Below are positions 1 through 12,700 of a DNA stretch of 64,000 nt, one piece after another. Source of the DNA: Puffinus mauretanicus (Eukaryota; Chordata; Aves; Procellariiformes; Procellariidae). The stretch covers positions 1,054,001 to 1,118,000 of the forward strand of contig JAJKFH010002906.1 of the NCBI GenBank assembly GCA_023333565.1. The letters run 5' to 3'. The notes below the pieces were generated by a model, which worked only from the letters and a program-made list of their open reading frames with translations, did not search any database and was not told the DNA's origin. The position numbers and the translations under genes were made by a program. How positions within the stretch are numbered: position 1 is the stretch's first letter; the number at the start of each line of letters is the position of its first letter.

Positions 1-173
1 ACTTCCATACATTGTGAAGTTTCTATTTTCCTCATCCTAGAAATCAGCAACACTTGTTCCAAAAGTAATATGCCTAAGTACAACGCTCAACAGTAGATTT
101 TATTTCAAATGGTCTTTCAAGCATTAGGGTAAGTTATCAAAATATTATGAAGTATTTCAAATTCCTATCATAA

Positions 174-1067
174 TTTGAGGAGCATATTATCACTCTTAGC
201 CATCATATTTTAGTAACCGTAGGTTACTTGGGACTCGGGGCTCATTCCACTGAAAAACTGGTGAGCACTGACCCCAAGATAAGGAACTGGGTTCCTAAAG
301 GAAACGTAGCATATTTGTTGAAGAGAGAATTTCAGCACAAAAATCACTTGCCGATGATACTGGAACCATATTGAAATTTGAACCCTCTAAGTCTTTTAAA
401 GAAATTAATTGAACAATGTGATACAGGAGGAACTTTTAAAATAAATACATTTCCTGATAAAATATCGGAAGAATTGACCAAAGCAATACTTGAGGAAAGG
501 AAGAATTTTGAAGCTAAAGGAAAATACTTTTAATTTCTCTGCAGCTCTAACAGAAGAGATTTCTCAATTGTGACAGTGAAGACATTTAACAGTTTGACAA
601 GACACATTCTTATCAAATGTTGTATTTGGTGGATGCTCAAGTATTTACTCACTTTGGCATCGACAAATGCAATTACAAATGCAACTTAACTTTAAAACAT
701 GCCACTCAGATCTTCAGGTTACTTCGACTGTATGTGAGATCCGATGTCAGCCAAAACTGTTTGATTTGGTGCCGTTCCAGGATACTTGACTCACTCGGGC
801 ACACTTTTCTCCCTAGCTTGGCAAGCCTGTTCCAACCCTTCAGTCTTTCAAATAATGGCCATTTACACATACTCTGATAGGGGTCTGCAAAATCCAACTG
901 CTTTATACCAAATCAGTACACATCATCAGAATGGAAAACAAGCAAGAAGCACTGCTACAAGTTTTCAGCTAACAAAAAACGTCCCATTGCATCTTTGGTG
1001 CTCATCTTGCCATGCTCCATTTAGCGACTTACAGGTACTAAACAACCACAAGGGGCCTATTTTTTAA
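174..1067 (+). pseudogene. Decayed coding relic with C2H2 zinc-finger-like segments (parent not identified)
   Basis: The frame with codons starting at 174 is open to a TGA at 372, then to a TAA at 531, then to a TAA near 690. Stops are far rarer than expected in such AT-rich DNA. Coding-like pieces include TEKLVSTDPKIRNWVPKGN, LLKKLIEQCDTGGTFKIN and ISEELTKAILEERKNFEAKG. Around 690-787 the sense moves to the +1 frame (TVCEIRCQPKLFDLVPFQDT). It then returns to the first frame at 786-1067, ending in WCSSCHAPFSDLQVLNNHKG, with the Cys-x2-Cys and His spacing of a C2H2 finger; VKTFNSLTRHI at about 579-611 is finger-like too. Stops and at least two frameshifts argue for a dead copy. No introns are apparent across 0.9 kb, which suggests a retrocopy, but no poly(A) tail or target-site duplication was found. 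I could not name the parent gene. It lies antisense within the RAPGEF2 intron. Confidence 0.5.
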
Positions 1068-1701
1068 ATCAAAATCAAAAGGTTTAGTCCTCCGCGTCAT
1101 GGAAGAGATACTTGAATAAAGCGTCTGTCAAACACTAAATATTTTATATATACCCTTTGCTTATTGTACTGCATTTTCTCTAAATCACACGACATCAAAG
1201 CAAGGAAGAAAGGTCAATCAAGCTAGGCAAGAGACATTGTGCTGTCACCAAATTCCACATTTACGTTAGTATTTTTATATCATAGTGAGATTGCTCAAGT
1301 ATCAAAGCAAAGGCTAGGAGGCAATTTTAGTCATAACATTGAATCAATATTATGATATCACACTGCAAACCCACAAGTAAATTGTTAGTGGACCATACAC
1401 AGTAAGTTACGATACCTGAGGTTTAGTGCATTCCTGTGAGCCAAAATGAAATGAATGCCATATAGGAGGAAAGGAAAAGATGAACATTATCAGACATGCC
1501 ATAGTACATTCCACTACTATGAAGATAATGTTAAAGTTATGTTAATGGGGGTCCACTGTCCCCTACAAGTTGACTCTATTGCAGAAAGCCATGACACAAC
1601 TGAGAGCACTGCATTTAATTTTTAATTCTTGAGAAGCACAGCCATGCATCTTCATTTAAGCTCTACATTTCACTCTGTGATTTCACAAAGACACAGAAAA
1701 C

Positions 1702-1738
1702 TTTCTTCAGAAAATACTCTTTGAACTTTCTGAAGAAA
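1702..1738. repeat. Inverted repeat, 12-bp perfect arms, 13-nt spacer
   Basis: TTTCTTCAGAAA at 1702-1713 is the reverse complement of TTTCTGAAGAAA at 1727-1738. It could form a stem-loop in the RAPGEF2 pre-mRNA. No function is known. Confidence 0.7.
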
Positions 1739-2152
1739 AGCATTCAGAGACTACTACAAATAAAGCATTAATAATTTATCAACAAAATAACAATTATTCT
1801 ACATGGTAACTATAGATTTATGGTAAAACAAAACATAAGAAAATTACACATTTTGTGACAATTTCGAGGATGCTATCAAAGCAACTTTATTACTTTGAAT
1901 CTCATGTACCTAACCCCTAAAACAGAACACATCCAAAAGGAAGAGCAAATTTGAAAACAAATGCATCACATTAATCCTTTTTCAATTTGCCTGCAATATC
2001 TAAACATCTGCATTTTTTAATGCTTTTTTGTTTATTTATCCAAAATTCAGAAGTAGAAGGAAAGATGAGTCCCCAGCAGATGCTGACCAAAGAATGAATG
2101 CGTAACAAGCTCACAAGATCTGTGCTATAATATAATTTGAATTCCTGTGTTT

Positions 2153-2230
2153 CAAAAAACAAAAACAAAACAAAACAAAACAAACAAACCCCACCAAAAC
2201 AAAAAAAAAACCACAACACACAAAAAAAAA
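2153..2230. repeat. A/C-rich low-complexity tract
   Basis: Degenerate (AAAAC)n array with AAACAAAC and ACACAC variants and a CCCCACC interruption. On the RAPGEF2 sense strand it is T/G-rich. A simple repeat, probably slippage-derived; no TE body is seen beside it. Confidence 0.8.
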
Positions 2231-4151
2231 GAAATTAAGACTAAAAAAATGAGGTCAAGGGACATAAAATAGGAAGGGAGAAAAGACAATGCAGCCTTTA
2301 ACAAGTATGGTTAAAGCAACAAAAATAATATTGGTAATAGAAGTGAATGGGAGAATAATGTATACCAAATATTGTAAAAACAGGAGGGAAATGGGCCAGC
2401 ACAGAGAGTCTTGACTATATTGTAAAACTCATTTGAGCTTATTTGACTCTATTTGCATTGAAAAAAAAATAAAGTCGGTCATATGCATCATATTACACTT
2501 TTTAAAGCCACATTTGTCTGTAATTATTGCAAATTTTACAGTTTATTTGGCAATCTCTTCCAACTCAATATGAAATCTCGCTTGCAATGAATTTCCCAAC
2601 ACATACACAAAATCATTATGAACTCGCACAACAGAATGGCACACAATGGGCTTTTGTTCTTAGTACCAGAGTGAAGCTTACAAAAACTCATTAGGCATAC
2701 CTAAAGCAAAATTTATACAACAGGCATGGACCTACAAATGCAAATGGCACTGTGTGTAATCTAAATATTGCCCTTCTAGAGTTAGATAAAATTGACACTA
2801 GAACTGTTTGCTAAGCACAACATACACATCTACATAATACGAACAAAAGTAATTCTTCCTGTAATTCCTACAAACTAAAATACCACATATTTATTTTTTC
2901 AAAAACAGACCAGTAAAATATTTCATCTTCAAACCAAGTGAACTGGCTCAATCCGTAATAAATTTAGAGGCAATTAAAACTGCACTGAAAATTAAACCAT
3001 TAAAAGCTGTTGTATAAATGAAAACAAATTGTTGGCATAAAATGTAATTATTCAACTCATGAGGAAAAGCCTGTATAATTAACAGATGTAATCAAACATC
3101 TACACTCTTACAGACACACATTGAATATACAGGGAACTGGCAAGCAAGTCAAGGAATAAAGATAAAGAAGGAAAAATGGAAAAACCCTTCAACTGCAATG
3201 GATCAAAGACAGTATTTTGAAAACAGTAAAGCTCTAATCCTGCAAATATATATGCATGTGCCTTAGATTGTGCAAAATTCAGCCCAATGAACTCAATGAG
3301 ATTAAATATGCACAAAGTTATTTATGACTATGCCTTTATGGGTCTAGCAGATTTGGGGGCTTAAACAACTAAGTGAGAGCCAAAGACAAAGAGCTTTTCC
3401 AGTATTTTGCTTACAGTTGAAATCAATACCAAACAAACATATTAATCTAACAGAGCTTTTCTCGATTTAAAAGCCGTATAAAATATTTTGTAGAATAAGT
3501 TTTAATTGTTGGTTTATTTTTATCTCAAGAGAAAGCGTGGAAACTTTCAACATGTAAGATTACCCAAAAAAAAGAAATCCAGTAAAATGACCAAGTGATC
3601 TCCCTGATGATGGGCAGACTATGTAGCTCACTGAAACCCAGGTATAAAGGGCTCCTGAGGCAGACACCAGTAAAGGTTAATTTGACATTTAAGTTCTGGA
3701 TACCAAAAGGAAATGACAGATTTAATCCAAGGATTTGGCCTACTGCAGTGCAGCACAGTCCTTTTCAGGCAACAACCGTATCATATACGTGAATGAGTGC
3801 TTCACTTACTGACCTTTTAACACTATACACTAAACTATTTGTACAAGAACCTAATATCAAAAGGAAATGAGAACAGTTTCTTTCACAATTTCAAATAATG
3901 ACTGGAACATTAAGAAATAATACATGACATTCACGACCACAAAAAAAATGCACTTTCAATTCTGAACTAAGATGCAAGTTGCACGCATGTTCACATACTG
4001 ATGGAGCCAAATTCACAGTATTTTAAGGGGAAAACTTCCCCACAGAAACACACTGCTTTAAAAATACCAGCAAGTTTACCTATTTTGATTGTTTTATTTT
4101 CAGTGGCTTTCCTGTTTCTGTTGTTGTGAACCATAAATACAGACAGCTTAC

Positions 4152-4319
4152 CGTATGGTAGCCTCTAGGTAGAGGTGGCTTCCCCACGGGATAAGGGTCA
4201 ACAGTATCAATAATTGTTTGTCGCTCCCCTTTTTGGTTGATTTTCCTAAATCTTCTTCGAGATTGCCTATGAGAAGCTTGACGTTGAAAATACTCCTCAT
4301 TTTCATCCATGTAATCAAC
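4152..4319 (-). CDS. RAPGEF2: RAPGEF2 coding exon (about residues 120-175, basic linker)
   Basis: This 168-nt exon (56 codons, phase 0 at both ends) has an acceptor ending ctgttatag and donor gtaagctg. It opens VDYMDENEEYFQRQ, passes through the basic segment RQSRRRFRKINQKGERQ, and ends KPPLPRGYHT. It links the first cyclic-nucleotide-like domain to the region before the second. The strongly basic run (SRRRFRK) and the Pro-rich end suggest a surface-exposed, membrane- or partner-binding linker (inference). If the intron were retained, the frame would continue 23 codons and stop at 4080. The exon carrying the next part of the protein is not seen in the remaining 4.1 kb to the left. Confidence 0.96.
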
Positions 4320-5673
4320 CTATAACAGATGCAAGAAAGTGTCATTTCCCAAAAGACATAAAAATGTTTCTTATGGTTAGAAACACAACAAATCCTATTT
4401 TCAGAAAACAGCCATTTTTAATTTCCTGCATTTTCAGCACTAAGACTGAAGCCACTACTAAAAAAAAAAAAAAATAATCAAATGCCCACAGGAATGACAA
4501 AAAAGTAAACATTGGCATGAACAGCATCACTGAGTATGAACACTTTTCAAAAACCACAGAAGAAAAATGGTTACCCTCCCCATTCTGTCGTTCCCCCCCC
4601 TTCTTATTCTTCCACAAATACAAACATTTCACCACTCAGTACATTACAAAAAGAAAACTGGTATGAGAATGCACTTGGTAGTTTTCCTACTGACCTCTAT
4701 TTGTCACTTGGGATCTTCCCTTACCAACCTATGGCAAAGGCTTCGCTCTTCAACAGGCAGCACTGGTTTTATTATTCACTTCAAATATTTTGGGAGCATA
4801 AAAGAAGATTTAGACTGGATTTACATAAAAACAAATCACTTCAAAGCAACAGCAGGGAGAATAAAAAAAATACCTATTAGGTATATCCCAATATAAAATT
4901 TGTCTTCTCGGTTTCAGAGTCTTCAAAGCCATCCTAAACTACTACACATCAGTATACTGCAATGAAAATATTTGAACTAGGAATTCTGGTTTTCCAGAAT
5001 TTCCTTTGAAAGAGGAGAACAATCTTTTTACAGTAACTTGGCTGAAAATCAACATCTCTTCTGTGTTCTTCGTACTAATAGAAACCTTACTCCAGACTAA
5101 CAGGGAAATGGGAAGAAAAAAAAAGCTTTCAGCATTGGCCATATATGGCAATTCAGTTAACTCATTCTTCTACTCAGTTCCACCCCCTAGGGATAAATAG
5201 TATTTCTGAAGATGCAGAGAAGTGCTTATAAGGCACCTTGCACGGTTTCTCCATATTTTTCAACAAGGAAAAGAAATATTAGCCAAAATACTCCCAGGAA
5301 TTTGCAGTGTATCTGTGTCAGAAGTGTCACATACTAGTCTAGTCAGCTCACCACACCAAATACAACTTTGGTTGTACTAATACAAGGGGATGAGCACCGT
5401 TCCTGGTTCACCACGAAGAGCTGGTAACCTTTACAGTCACACTCACACCCTACTCCTCCCTGCAGTGACCCCATCCAGCCCTGACACTGAAGTTACTGTC
5501 CCCGACAAAGTCTGGGGATGGGATTCTTTCTATTCCAGGTACAATTATTCCTTTGAAAGGCTGGATTGAAGCGAATTATTCAATTTCAGCTTTCCCAAAA
5601 CTCTAGAGGTTAGTTTTTTTGGACTAAGACGACACATGTGGGAGTACCTGCCCCTGACTCAACATTATCCATC

Positions 5674-5697
5674 AGTCCAGAAGATTTCTTCTGGACT
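5674..5697. repeat. Palindrome, 11-bp perfect arms, 2-nt centre
   Basis: AGTCCAGAAGA at 5674-5684, TT, then TCTTCTGGACT at 5687-5697; the arms are exact reverse complements. Cruciform-prone, or a potential dimeric protein site; no known factor is assigned. Confidence 0.75.
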
Positions 5698-5716
5698 TTT
5701 GTTGTTTAGTCATCTC

Positions 5717-5742
5717 CTTTCCCTATACCCTTTCCCTATACC
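5717..5742. repeat. 13-bp perfect tandem duplication
   Basis: CTTTCCCTATACC occurs twice head-to-tail (5717-5729 and 5730-5742) with no mismatch, so it is probably a recent local duplication. Confidence 0.8.
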
Positions 5743-7029
5743 AGTCTTCCTTACAACTTATCAAGGAATGCACGAGAGAGTGTCAGACAGACATCCACAC
5801 AGCTACCACCAACTAAATTGTATACTTCTAGAGAACAAATCTGGGACAATAAACTTGTTTCCCAAACTTGTGGTCAGACAAATCAGAGGGCCAATACAGG
5901 GGCAAATGGGGAGGCATAACGGGCTGCTGTTGAGGAGCTGCTCCTTTACACAGTAAAGTTATAGAGACCTTTAGTTAGGGATAGTGAAAAAGCAATTAGC
6001 GTTTCTCATATATGCCTTCTGTATCTCCTACTACATTGTATTAGCTTCGTAAGATGATTTTCTTAATTAGAATTGGAAGAGGGAGATATATCAAACATCC
6101 AACAGAAAAAGCTACCATTACACAATCATCTGTATCTGTTTACAGTGAAATCACAAAGAGCTTAAAACCCACAAAAGCATGCCTGCATTTGCATGAAGGT
6201 AACTTAAAAAGCTACTTTTTTTAGCAATCAACTTTAAACAAGTAACCTAATCTCTTCCACAAGCCTAAAGCTATACCAGTTTCCTGAGCTTCTGCAAGTG
6301 TTACAGAAACTGTCACTGTTTAGGAAAAAAAAACCGCTTAGTGTCACAGCCTATATTTGAACTATCATCTGTATGTGGCTTAGATATTGTCATGCCTGTA
6401 TTATGAACTGATCGCTATCTCAGTGACACAGAAAAAAAAAAACATTTAGATCGTTGATTGTGCATTTGTTCAGATGATGCACCCTGAGGTGGCAACTAAA
6501 AACTTTTGAGCCTGTGAACCCTCAGAGACAATGCTGTTCTGCCACTGGACTACAGCAGATACTGCTAACGAAAAAACCTTCACCCAGAAAAGTTAGTAGA
6601 ATTTTAAAAAGTTCAAACTGCTTCTTAAAACCTCAGACAGCTGAGAATAAATTTAATACAATCAAACATTAATTTCTTAAGCTAACTGAGATTAATACTT
6701 TAAAGCATCTATGCTTACCTATAATAATAAAACAGCTTTAAAAAGAAAAAACAAACAACCACAAACTGTTCTGCTATTCTGCTAGCACAAGAAAACTTTA
6801 GTTTTACAAGAAGTCTGCAAAAGTAAATGTAGCAACAATATAAAAGATGCCTTTATCACTCAAACAATGCAAGTAGGTGTGCAAAGAATGACAAGAAAGT
6901 TATGCATTACATCTTAGATTTATAAAAAGATCATGTGCAAACCAGAAAACTCTGAGTTTTATTGGAAGTTGAAGTGTTACCAAAGCTGGTCTGTAAAATT
7001 TGAAAGCAACTGAATGAAAATATTCTTAC

Positions 7030-7105
7030 CACAATCATTTCAGATGGCTCTAAAACAATGCATTCACAGCCACGCCTGAAGCTTCCTGCAGAACGCTTGC
7101 CAAAA
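7030..7105 (-). CDS. RAPGEF2: RAPGEF2 coding exon (about residues 94-119, end of cNBD-like domain)
   Basis: This 76-nt exon has an acceptor ending gttcttcag and donor gtaagaat. Its first T completes Ser94, and 25 full codons follow: FGKRSAGSFRRGCECIVLEP then SEMIV. It ends in phase 0. The segment corresponds to the phosphate-binding-cassette region and final strand of the first cyclic-nucleotide-like domain. In place of the usual PBC signature (a Gly-Glu pair followed by an Arg-Ala/Thr pair) there is a basic FGKRSAG/SFRRG stretch. This agrees with reports that the PDZ-GEF domain is a non-canonical nucleotide binder; whether it binds cAMP in cells is disputed in the literature. Length and both junctions match the neighbouring exons. 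Confidence 0.95.
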
Positions 7106-9184
7106 CTGAAGAACAAAAATACTTCAATCAGAACAAAAATAAGAGCTGTAACACAATCCATAAGCATATTTACATCTTCTCCAGATATTGTAAAGCATAC
7201 AAAAAAAAGTGTACATACCTCTGCACAATACAAGTTTCATGCATGTGTCCTTTGACAAGTAACTGATACCCAAGGACACCTGTGTATTTTGTATTTACAT
7301 AGTTTACTAAGAGTATTTGCTAAATAATTCTATTAACACTGAAACAAGTGTCAATCAAGTGCTGTCTACTGAAGATGCATGGTTGATTCTGAACTATATT
7401 ACAGAGTTTGACCTAGTATCTTCTGACATTACAGTATTAAGTTACGTAAGCTATCTGCATTTCTGTAAAGAAAGCTAACTAGCATACCGAGGAAAGAATG
7501 AAAAGGCTGATCAACTTCAATTAGCTCTTTTTTACTTAAAATAAATTCATAAAATAAGGATGCTGAATGCGAGAGTATTCCCAAATTGAATAGATGAGGA
7601 CAAAAGGTTGTTCTGCCTTTCATGACACATTCCCACTTCAGTGCAATAATTAAGCATGATACTATTTTGCTTCCCGTAGGATAAAACAGAAAGCTGTTTC
7701 AGTTTCTGAAGTGCTCTGCCTGTAATAAATGAATGTGTGTGTCTGCAGGCTTAACTGCAAAGAATCCTCGAAATGCAGCTGTAAAGGTAGAGAGCAGAGA
7801 ACCAGTACATAATTCAGTGAAATACAAGACCTTTATAGTTAGATCCTTAACCATACGCCGTCAGAGTGGAAGAAAAGACAACCAGCTAAAGTTTGTCCCG
7901 CTTTCCCGTCGGAAAGAGGAAGGCAGGACACATGACAAAATGGTTGGAACTCCAGCACCCCTCTTGTAGCCTGCTGTAACAAACCTGCCCTAAAATTTGC
8001 CAAGAGCCAAGGTCACTATTTAGCCTTTCCCTTTCTTCAACCCGGCACTGTGCAACAGGCATGGAAAACCTTCCTATCTGAAGCTCACAGGGCAACAGCT
8101 ATTAAATCAGTTTATGAAAAACAAAATTGCAGACTCAAAATTGCAAAATCTGAATTTTAACCAATCCCGTAATGCAGTCACGGTGACATGCTTAAGCTAC
8201 GATGTTTGTGAAAAGTAACTTTTTTAAGCTTTATTTCATAACAAGCAAACTGAAGAAGTTCATATACCATTCGGAACAGTGTATCTAGCCACTTTATATC
8301 TATTCTCCTGTCCCGTCTGGCGATTAGTAGAAATGAACGATTTAACTCGCTACCCCAAAGGCTAATCTCTTGACAACAGCACGTTTATAGCTCAAAAAGA
8401 AGGCAGTCAGATATTGAAAAGAAATGCCAGCTGTGCTTATTCATCAAAATAATAATCGCATTTAATGGTACATGGGACTTCCACAATAGAAAAAATTTTC
8501 CAGAATACTAAGCCTCTTGAAAAGAAACATTCAGTAAAGAAGTCTCTCGACAAATCGCGTATTTTCCTAGAGGCAAACACATACTTACTCCTATAGTCCA
8601 GCAACAAAACACAGGGTGCTTTACTCTACAATGCCATCTTGAATTTTATACAGTTTCAACTACTCTTAAAGATACCAGAAAATGAAGCCATTATCTTGAT
8701 TCATTAGACTGTTGCAAAAGTGACAAACTTATTTTCTTGGTCATTAACCTGATCCATACCCACAGTTTTTCCTTAAAAAAAGGAAAGGAGGGGGAGAGAA
8801 AGGAGAAAGTCTATCAGCTCATTGATTGAAAAACAACAATGGAAAAATGGCGATTAGGAAGTCAACTTATTTGATATGCTAACTGAAAACAAACACAGAA
8901 ATATTCCTTTTCCTCTTGCAGATCCTTGTCCCCCTCTTTGTAACCATTGGTTTTGGTCTAGAATACACTATTGCTGTATTTTTTGCCAGCCCATTTTCTA
9001 GCCTCACAGCAAACACCAATTTCAACAGAAAATGCATATACACTTTTCCACTCCACCATTTCTTCTTCCTCTATTGCTGTCTGTAAGTATCAACTTCAAG
9101 CTTCTACCTGTTGCTAATCACTGCTGACATCCAAAAGTTTCAAGTTTTAGCAAACACAATTAAAAGAAAAAGCTGCGTTTTGGA

Positions 9185-9237
9185 TGTGCTTTTCTATTCC
9201 TCAATAACTTGTTTGTGCTTTTCTATTCTTGAATAAC
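9185..9237. repeat. Local direct duplication, period 29 bp
   Basis: 24-bp copies at 9185-9208 and 9214-9237 differ at two positions (TTCCTCAAT versus TTCTTGAAT). Five bases separate the copies. Confidence 0.75.
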
Positions 9238-9687
9238 CCTTCAGCACAAGGGAACAGGTAGTCAACATACTAAGACAGAAGGCATGCATTGAATTATTAT
9301 AAAGAAAATTCTTGATTTCTGTTCCCAGTAACACACTGGTTCTCGCAGGAAATAACCACGTCATTGCTGTACTGTTCAGATTCCTGTGGCAGCACAAAAT
9401 TTATCAGAGCAGACAGTGCATCACGCGTATCTTTGACCAAAGACCAAAAGGCACTTCAGGCTGCAAACACACTCTGTAATCTTTATGAAGTATTGTAGGC
9501 AAGAAGACAAGTAAATCAAGGCAGAAGAAAGTTAAATGACCTTTCAAGTGTTGCAGTTTTCTTCTCAGATATGCCATGCCAGCTAAACCTCCTGACTCCC
9601 AATCTGCTGCTGAAAATTCATCATCAGTGAGGAATTCACATAATCAGTGAAAATTAGGAACCTCTCTTGTCACTGTCCACTATGTCT

Positions 9688-9706
9688 GGACACTTCAGAA
9701 GTGTCC
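9688..9706. repeat. 19-bp perfect palindrome with single-base centre
   Basis: GGACACTTC-A-GAAGTGTCC; 9-bp arms are exact reverse complements. A hairpin in RNA would be too short for a microRNA precursor; it could be a symmetric protein site. Confidence 0.75.
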
Positions 9707-12700
9707 AACTCTGACTGTGGTAGAACATCCATCACGGTATTGCATACTATCTGTTGCAGAACCACACTTTGATACCTACACATGGTCACACAAATACCTG
9801 TTGACATGCAACTTTGAGAAACAACTGGAATCTTAGGGCACTGCCAATCCCACTGTTTCAGTTCAGAAGACTGATATCAAAGTCAGCCAGTCTTATCAGA
9901 ATTAATTTCTCAGAGCTTTGCACAAGAGCAAAAAGCAAAGACCAACGAAAAAGGACTTCAGTGACACTCTTCTCCATCCCTAGCTGCAGTAACCGGCCAC
10001 TCGGCAGAGGAAGCCACCAAACAGGCTTGATTTAATTGAAAATAAGTTACTTAAAATATTAGTAAGCAGTAAAAAGAAGCAAACACCCAACACATAATAC
10101 AGTCTGTTCACTGAGCTGATAAAAAAGCCCAAGCTCTAAAGCCTTTTATAAAATACCAGAAGAACTTCATGCAAGGGACCACATGCTGGCATGCAAGCTG
10201 CCTTGAGGGATCCTAGGTATCAAAGAAACAGTAGCAGCAATCAAAGCTTCAGTGGAAGGGTTGACAGATTATCTTCATCATACAGCTCAATTTTAGTAAC
10301 TTCTGCTAGACACTGTTCCTTCCAAATTTTGACATTAGACCAGACTTACAATAGAAAGTGAATTTGACTACACAGATTTATCACAAACTATGCAGCCTAC
10401 ATGAGCACTGGCTAGCTAAAATTAAATGTAGAAAGCCTTTATTTGCCAATTCCAATGGACCAGGGATTTGACCATTTTATTCCTTCCCTTACTGTAGTGT
10501 GAAATAAGCCTGTAGATATATGACTTCACTTGGGAGCTTAAGGTTAAACCACATTTTTGTGTTTAAAACACAGTAGATAATTTTACATAATATACACTTC
10601 ACATTTGGTTGTATCATATTATTCCTTAATAATTTCAATCAAAATTGTCTTATTACATAAAGATAAAATCTTCTCTCCTACCTAAACCATATTAATTTCA
10701 ACTCCTAAAAATAGCAACTAGTAAGTCAGTGATGCACCTGACAACCCCAGCTTTGCAACTATTTTCTCTAAATCGGTGACGTGCATGAGAGAATTTCACC
10801 AAAGGAAGCTCAGGCAGTTTAAAGTTATCTTTGCAATGGTGGCTGTCAATATGGGATGGAGGGGTTATAACAGTAATTTAGATAGCAGAAGGCTGCCTGG
10901 TTAGGATATTGCTGCCTTACCTAAATTCCCCGAAGAACCTTGTTTTGCAACAGTTTTTCCAACACTTTCTTTCCTGCTACCACATAAGCTCTGACTTGAG
11001 GTTCCCTGAGTATTAAGCTTCACAGACGCTCTCCTCAGTACCTGTCCTAGAGGCAATTTCACTTCTGGAGTCCTTTTCTATCACAGTTACTTTTATTGCC
11101 CATAAAGCTACTGAATGCATGATGTGAATACAAATCTACTTTTAAAAACCCTTAAAGAAACACAAAACAATTTTATTTGCAGGAATCCACTTTACAGTAG
11201 CAATTTCAAATTTGGATCATAGAAAAAAAAAAAACCTCTTACAAGGTTAAATATTCTCCCCAAGCAACAGCTCCCTAACTATACTATTCCCTGAAGCAAT
11301 TGACAAAAAGTCTAATTTCCCGCTTGACTATTCAAAAGAATTATTTCCAAATAAATTCATTAATACTAAAAAAAAAATCCACTTTTGGTCACTGTGTGTA
11401 TTAAAAGCAAGTATTTTAATCCACGTATGCCATTTACAACTTCATTTCCATTCTAGTGCATTCTAAAATTCAGTTTACACTGACCGTAGATGACAGTTCC
11501 CTTCTCTGACATATCTCATCTTCTAACTCGCTATACTCAAAACATACACAGTTGGCTAAAGAACAGATGTATTACAGTTTACAACACGCTGGTTAATAGA
11601 TCACAAGTTTTAAGTGAAAGCTAACGGTTTCCATGTTTCCCAAGTTTATACTTTCAGTTTTCATTAAAAAAGCCTTTACAATTATAAAACTATAATTAGT
11701 GCAGCGGCTAACAAACAGCAACATGAGAATAATTTAAGACCACTGTCTGCATTTCTTCCCCTTCAAATTTATTAGATTTACTAACAACAAAGCACCTCAA
11801 TTAACCAAAACACATATACAAGCAACACATTAATTTTTATAAGCACTTACGTGTAGAGACAGCCCAAAACTTCCAGGTATTGAGGGTGACTCATTCTACC
11901 CTTTCCACTATTATCATGACACTGGAGGACAGAGCAGTTTTCTCCAGACGTGACCCATCCGTTTCCCCAGGTCCCCACACAAACTCGTACACGCACACAG
12001 ATGCTCTTCCCAAAGCTCGCAGGAAAGGCGGCAGCTACTGAAGAGGGAACATTTCCCTCTCAGCATTCAGCCCTCTCCCCTCACCCAGGGGCCTCCACAT
12101 TCCTGTTTTCACATCAGCCCAGCTCCCAAATGGAAAGTTATTTCTCAGCACTGGAATGTAAATGCATTCATCAAAAGTGATGCAGAATCTGAAGAAAACT
12201 CCACTGACGACGAACACCAAGAAAAGGTTTTTCAGTGAGAAGCCCTTTTCTTCCTTCCTCTTAAAGATCAAAGATCGCTCACAGAAAACCCAATTTCATT
12301 GGTGACAACTATTTTTCAAAAAGGACATACAAAACGTTCGTTTTTCCTCCTATCATGTAATCTTAACCTTTATTTCTTTTGATAGTCACCACCTTGCATT
12401 AGCTTAAAGTAATAATTAACTCACATATGAATCACAAGTCTTAGTGAAACTACATCTAAGTCTCACAAAGAAAGCTCCACAAAGTATGGTCATCTATATC
12501 GCATACATTCTTCAGCACATTTTAAAGTGCAAAATATTGTTATAGTTTTATGTATTTGCAAATGCAGTACTTGGAATAACACTGCTGATTTAGAATAAAG
12601 TCTATTTAACAGACATTTCCTTTAAGTCAAAAAGCACACTCCATTTAGACATGTTCTAAAGCAAGGAAAAATACAAGTAACACATTTTCTTGTTTCTCAA

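Larger units (their letters stand above)
1..4151 (-). other. RAPGEF2: RAPGEF2 intron (partial, phase 0, downstream of the 4152 exon)
   Basis: At least 4.1 kb of AT-rich intron. The first 1.1 kb holds a decayed plus-strand coding relic, annotated separately. A 12-bp-arm inverted repeat lies at 1702-1738 and an A/C-rich low-complexity tract at 2153-2230. The rest shows no recognised gene, RNA or transposon. The next RAPGEF2 exon is not in view. Confidence 0.85.
4320..7029 (-). other. RAPGEF2: RAPGEF2 intron, 2710 bp, phase 0
   Basis: Intron between the exons at 7030-7105 and 4152-4319. It contains an A15 run at 4460-4474, a 24-bp near-perfect palindrome at 5674-5697 and a 13-bp tandem duplication at 5717-5742. 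The overlapping open frames at 4342-4896 show no domain and no codon bias and are taken as chance. Confidence 0.9.

Noticed and set aside
4080..4151. In-frame extension of the RAPGEF2 exon past its donor
   Set aside because: A strong donor GTAAGCTG ends the exon at 4152; the extension is unlike RAPGEF2 and stops after 23 codons.
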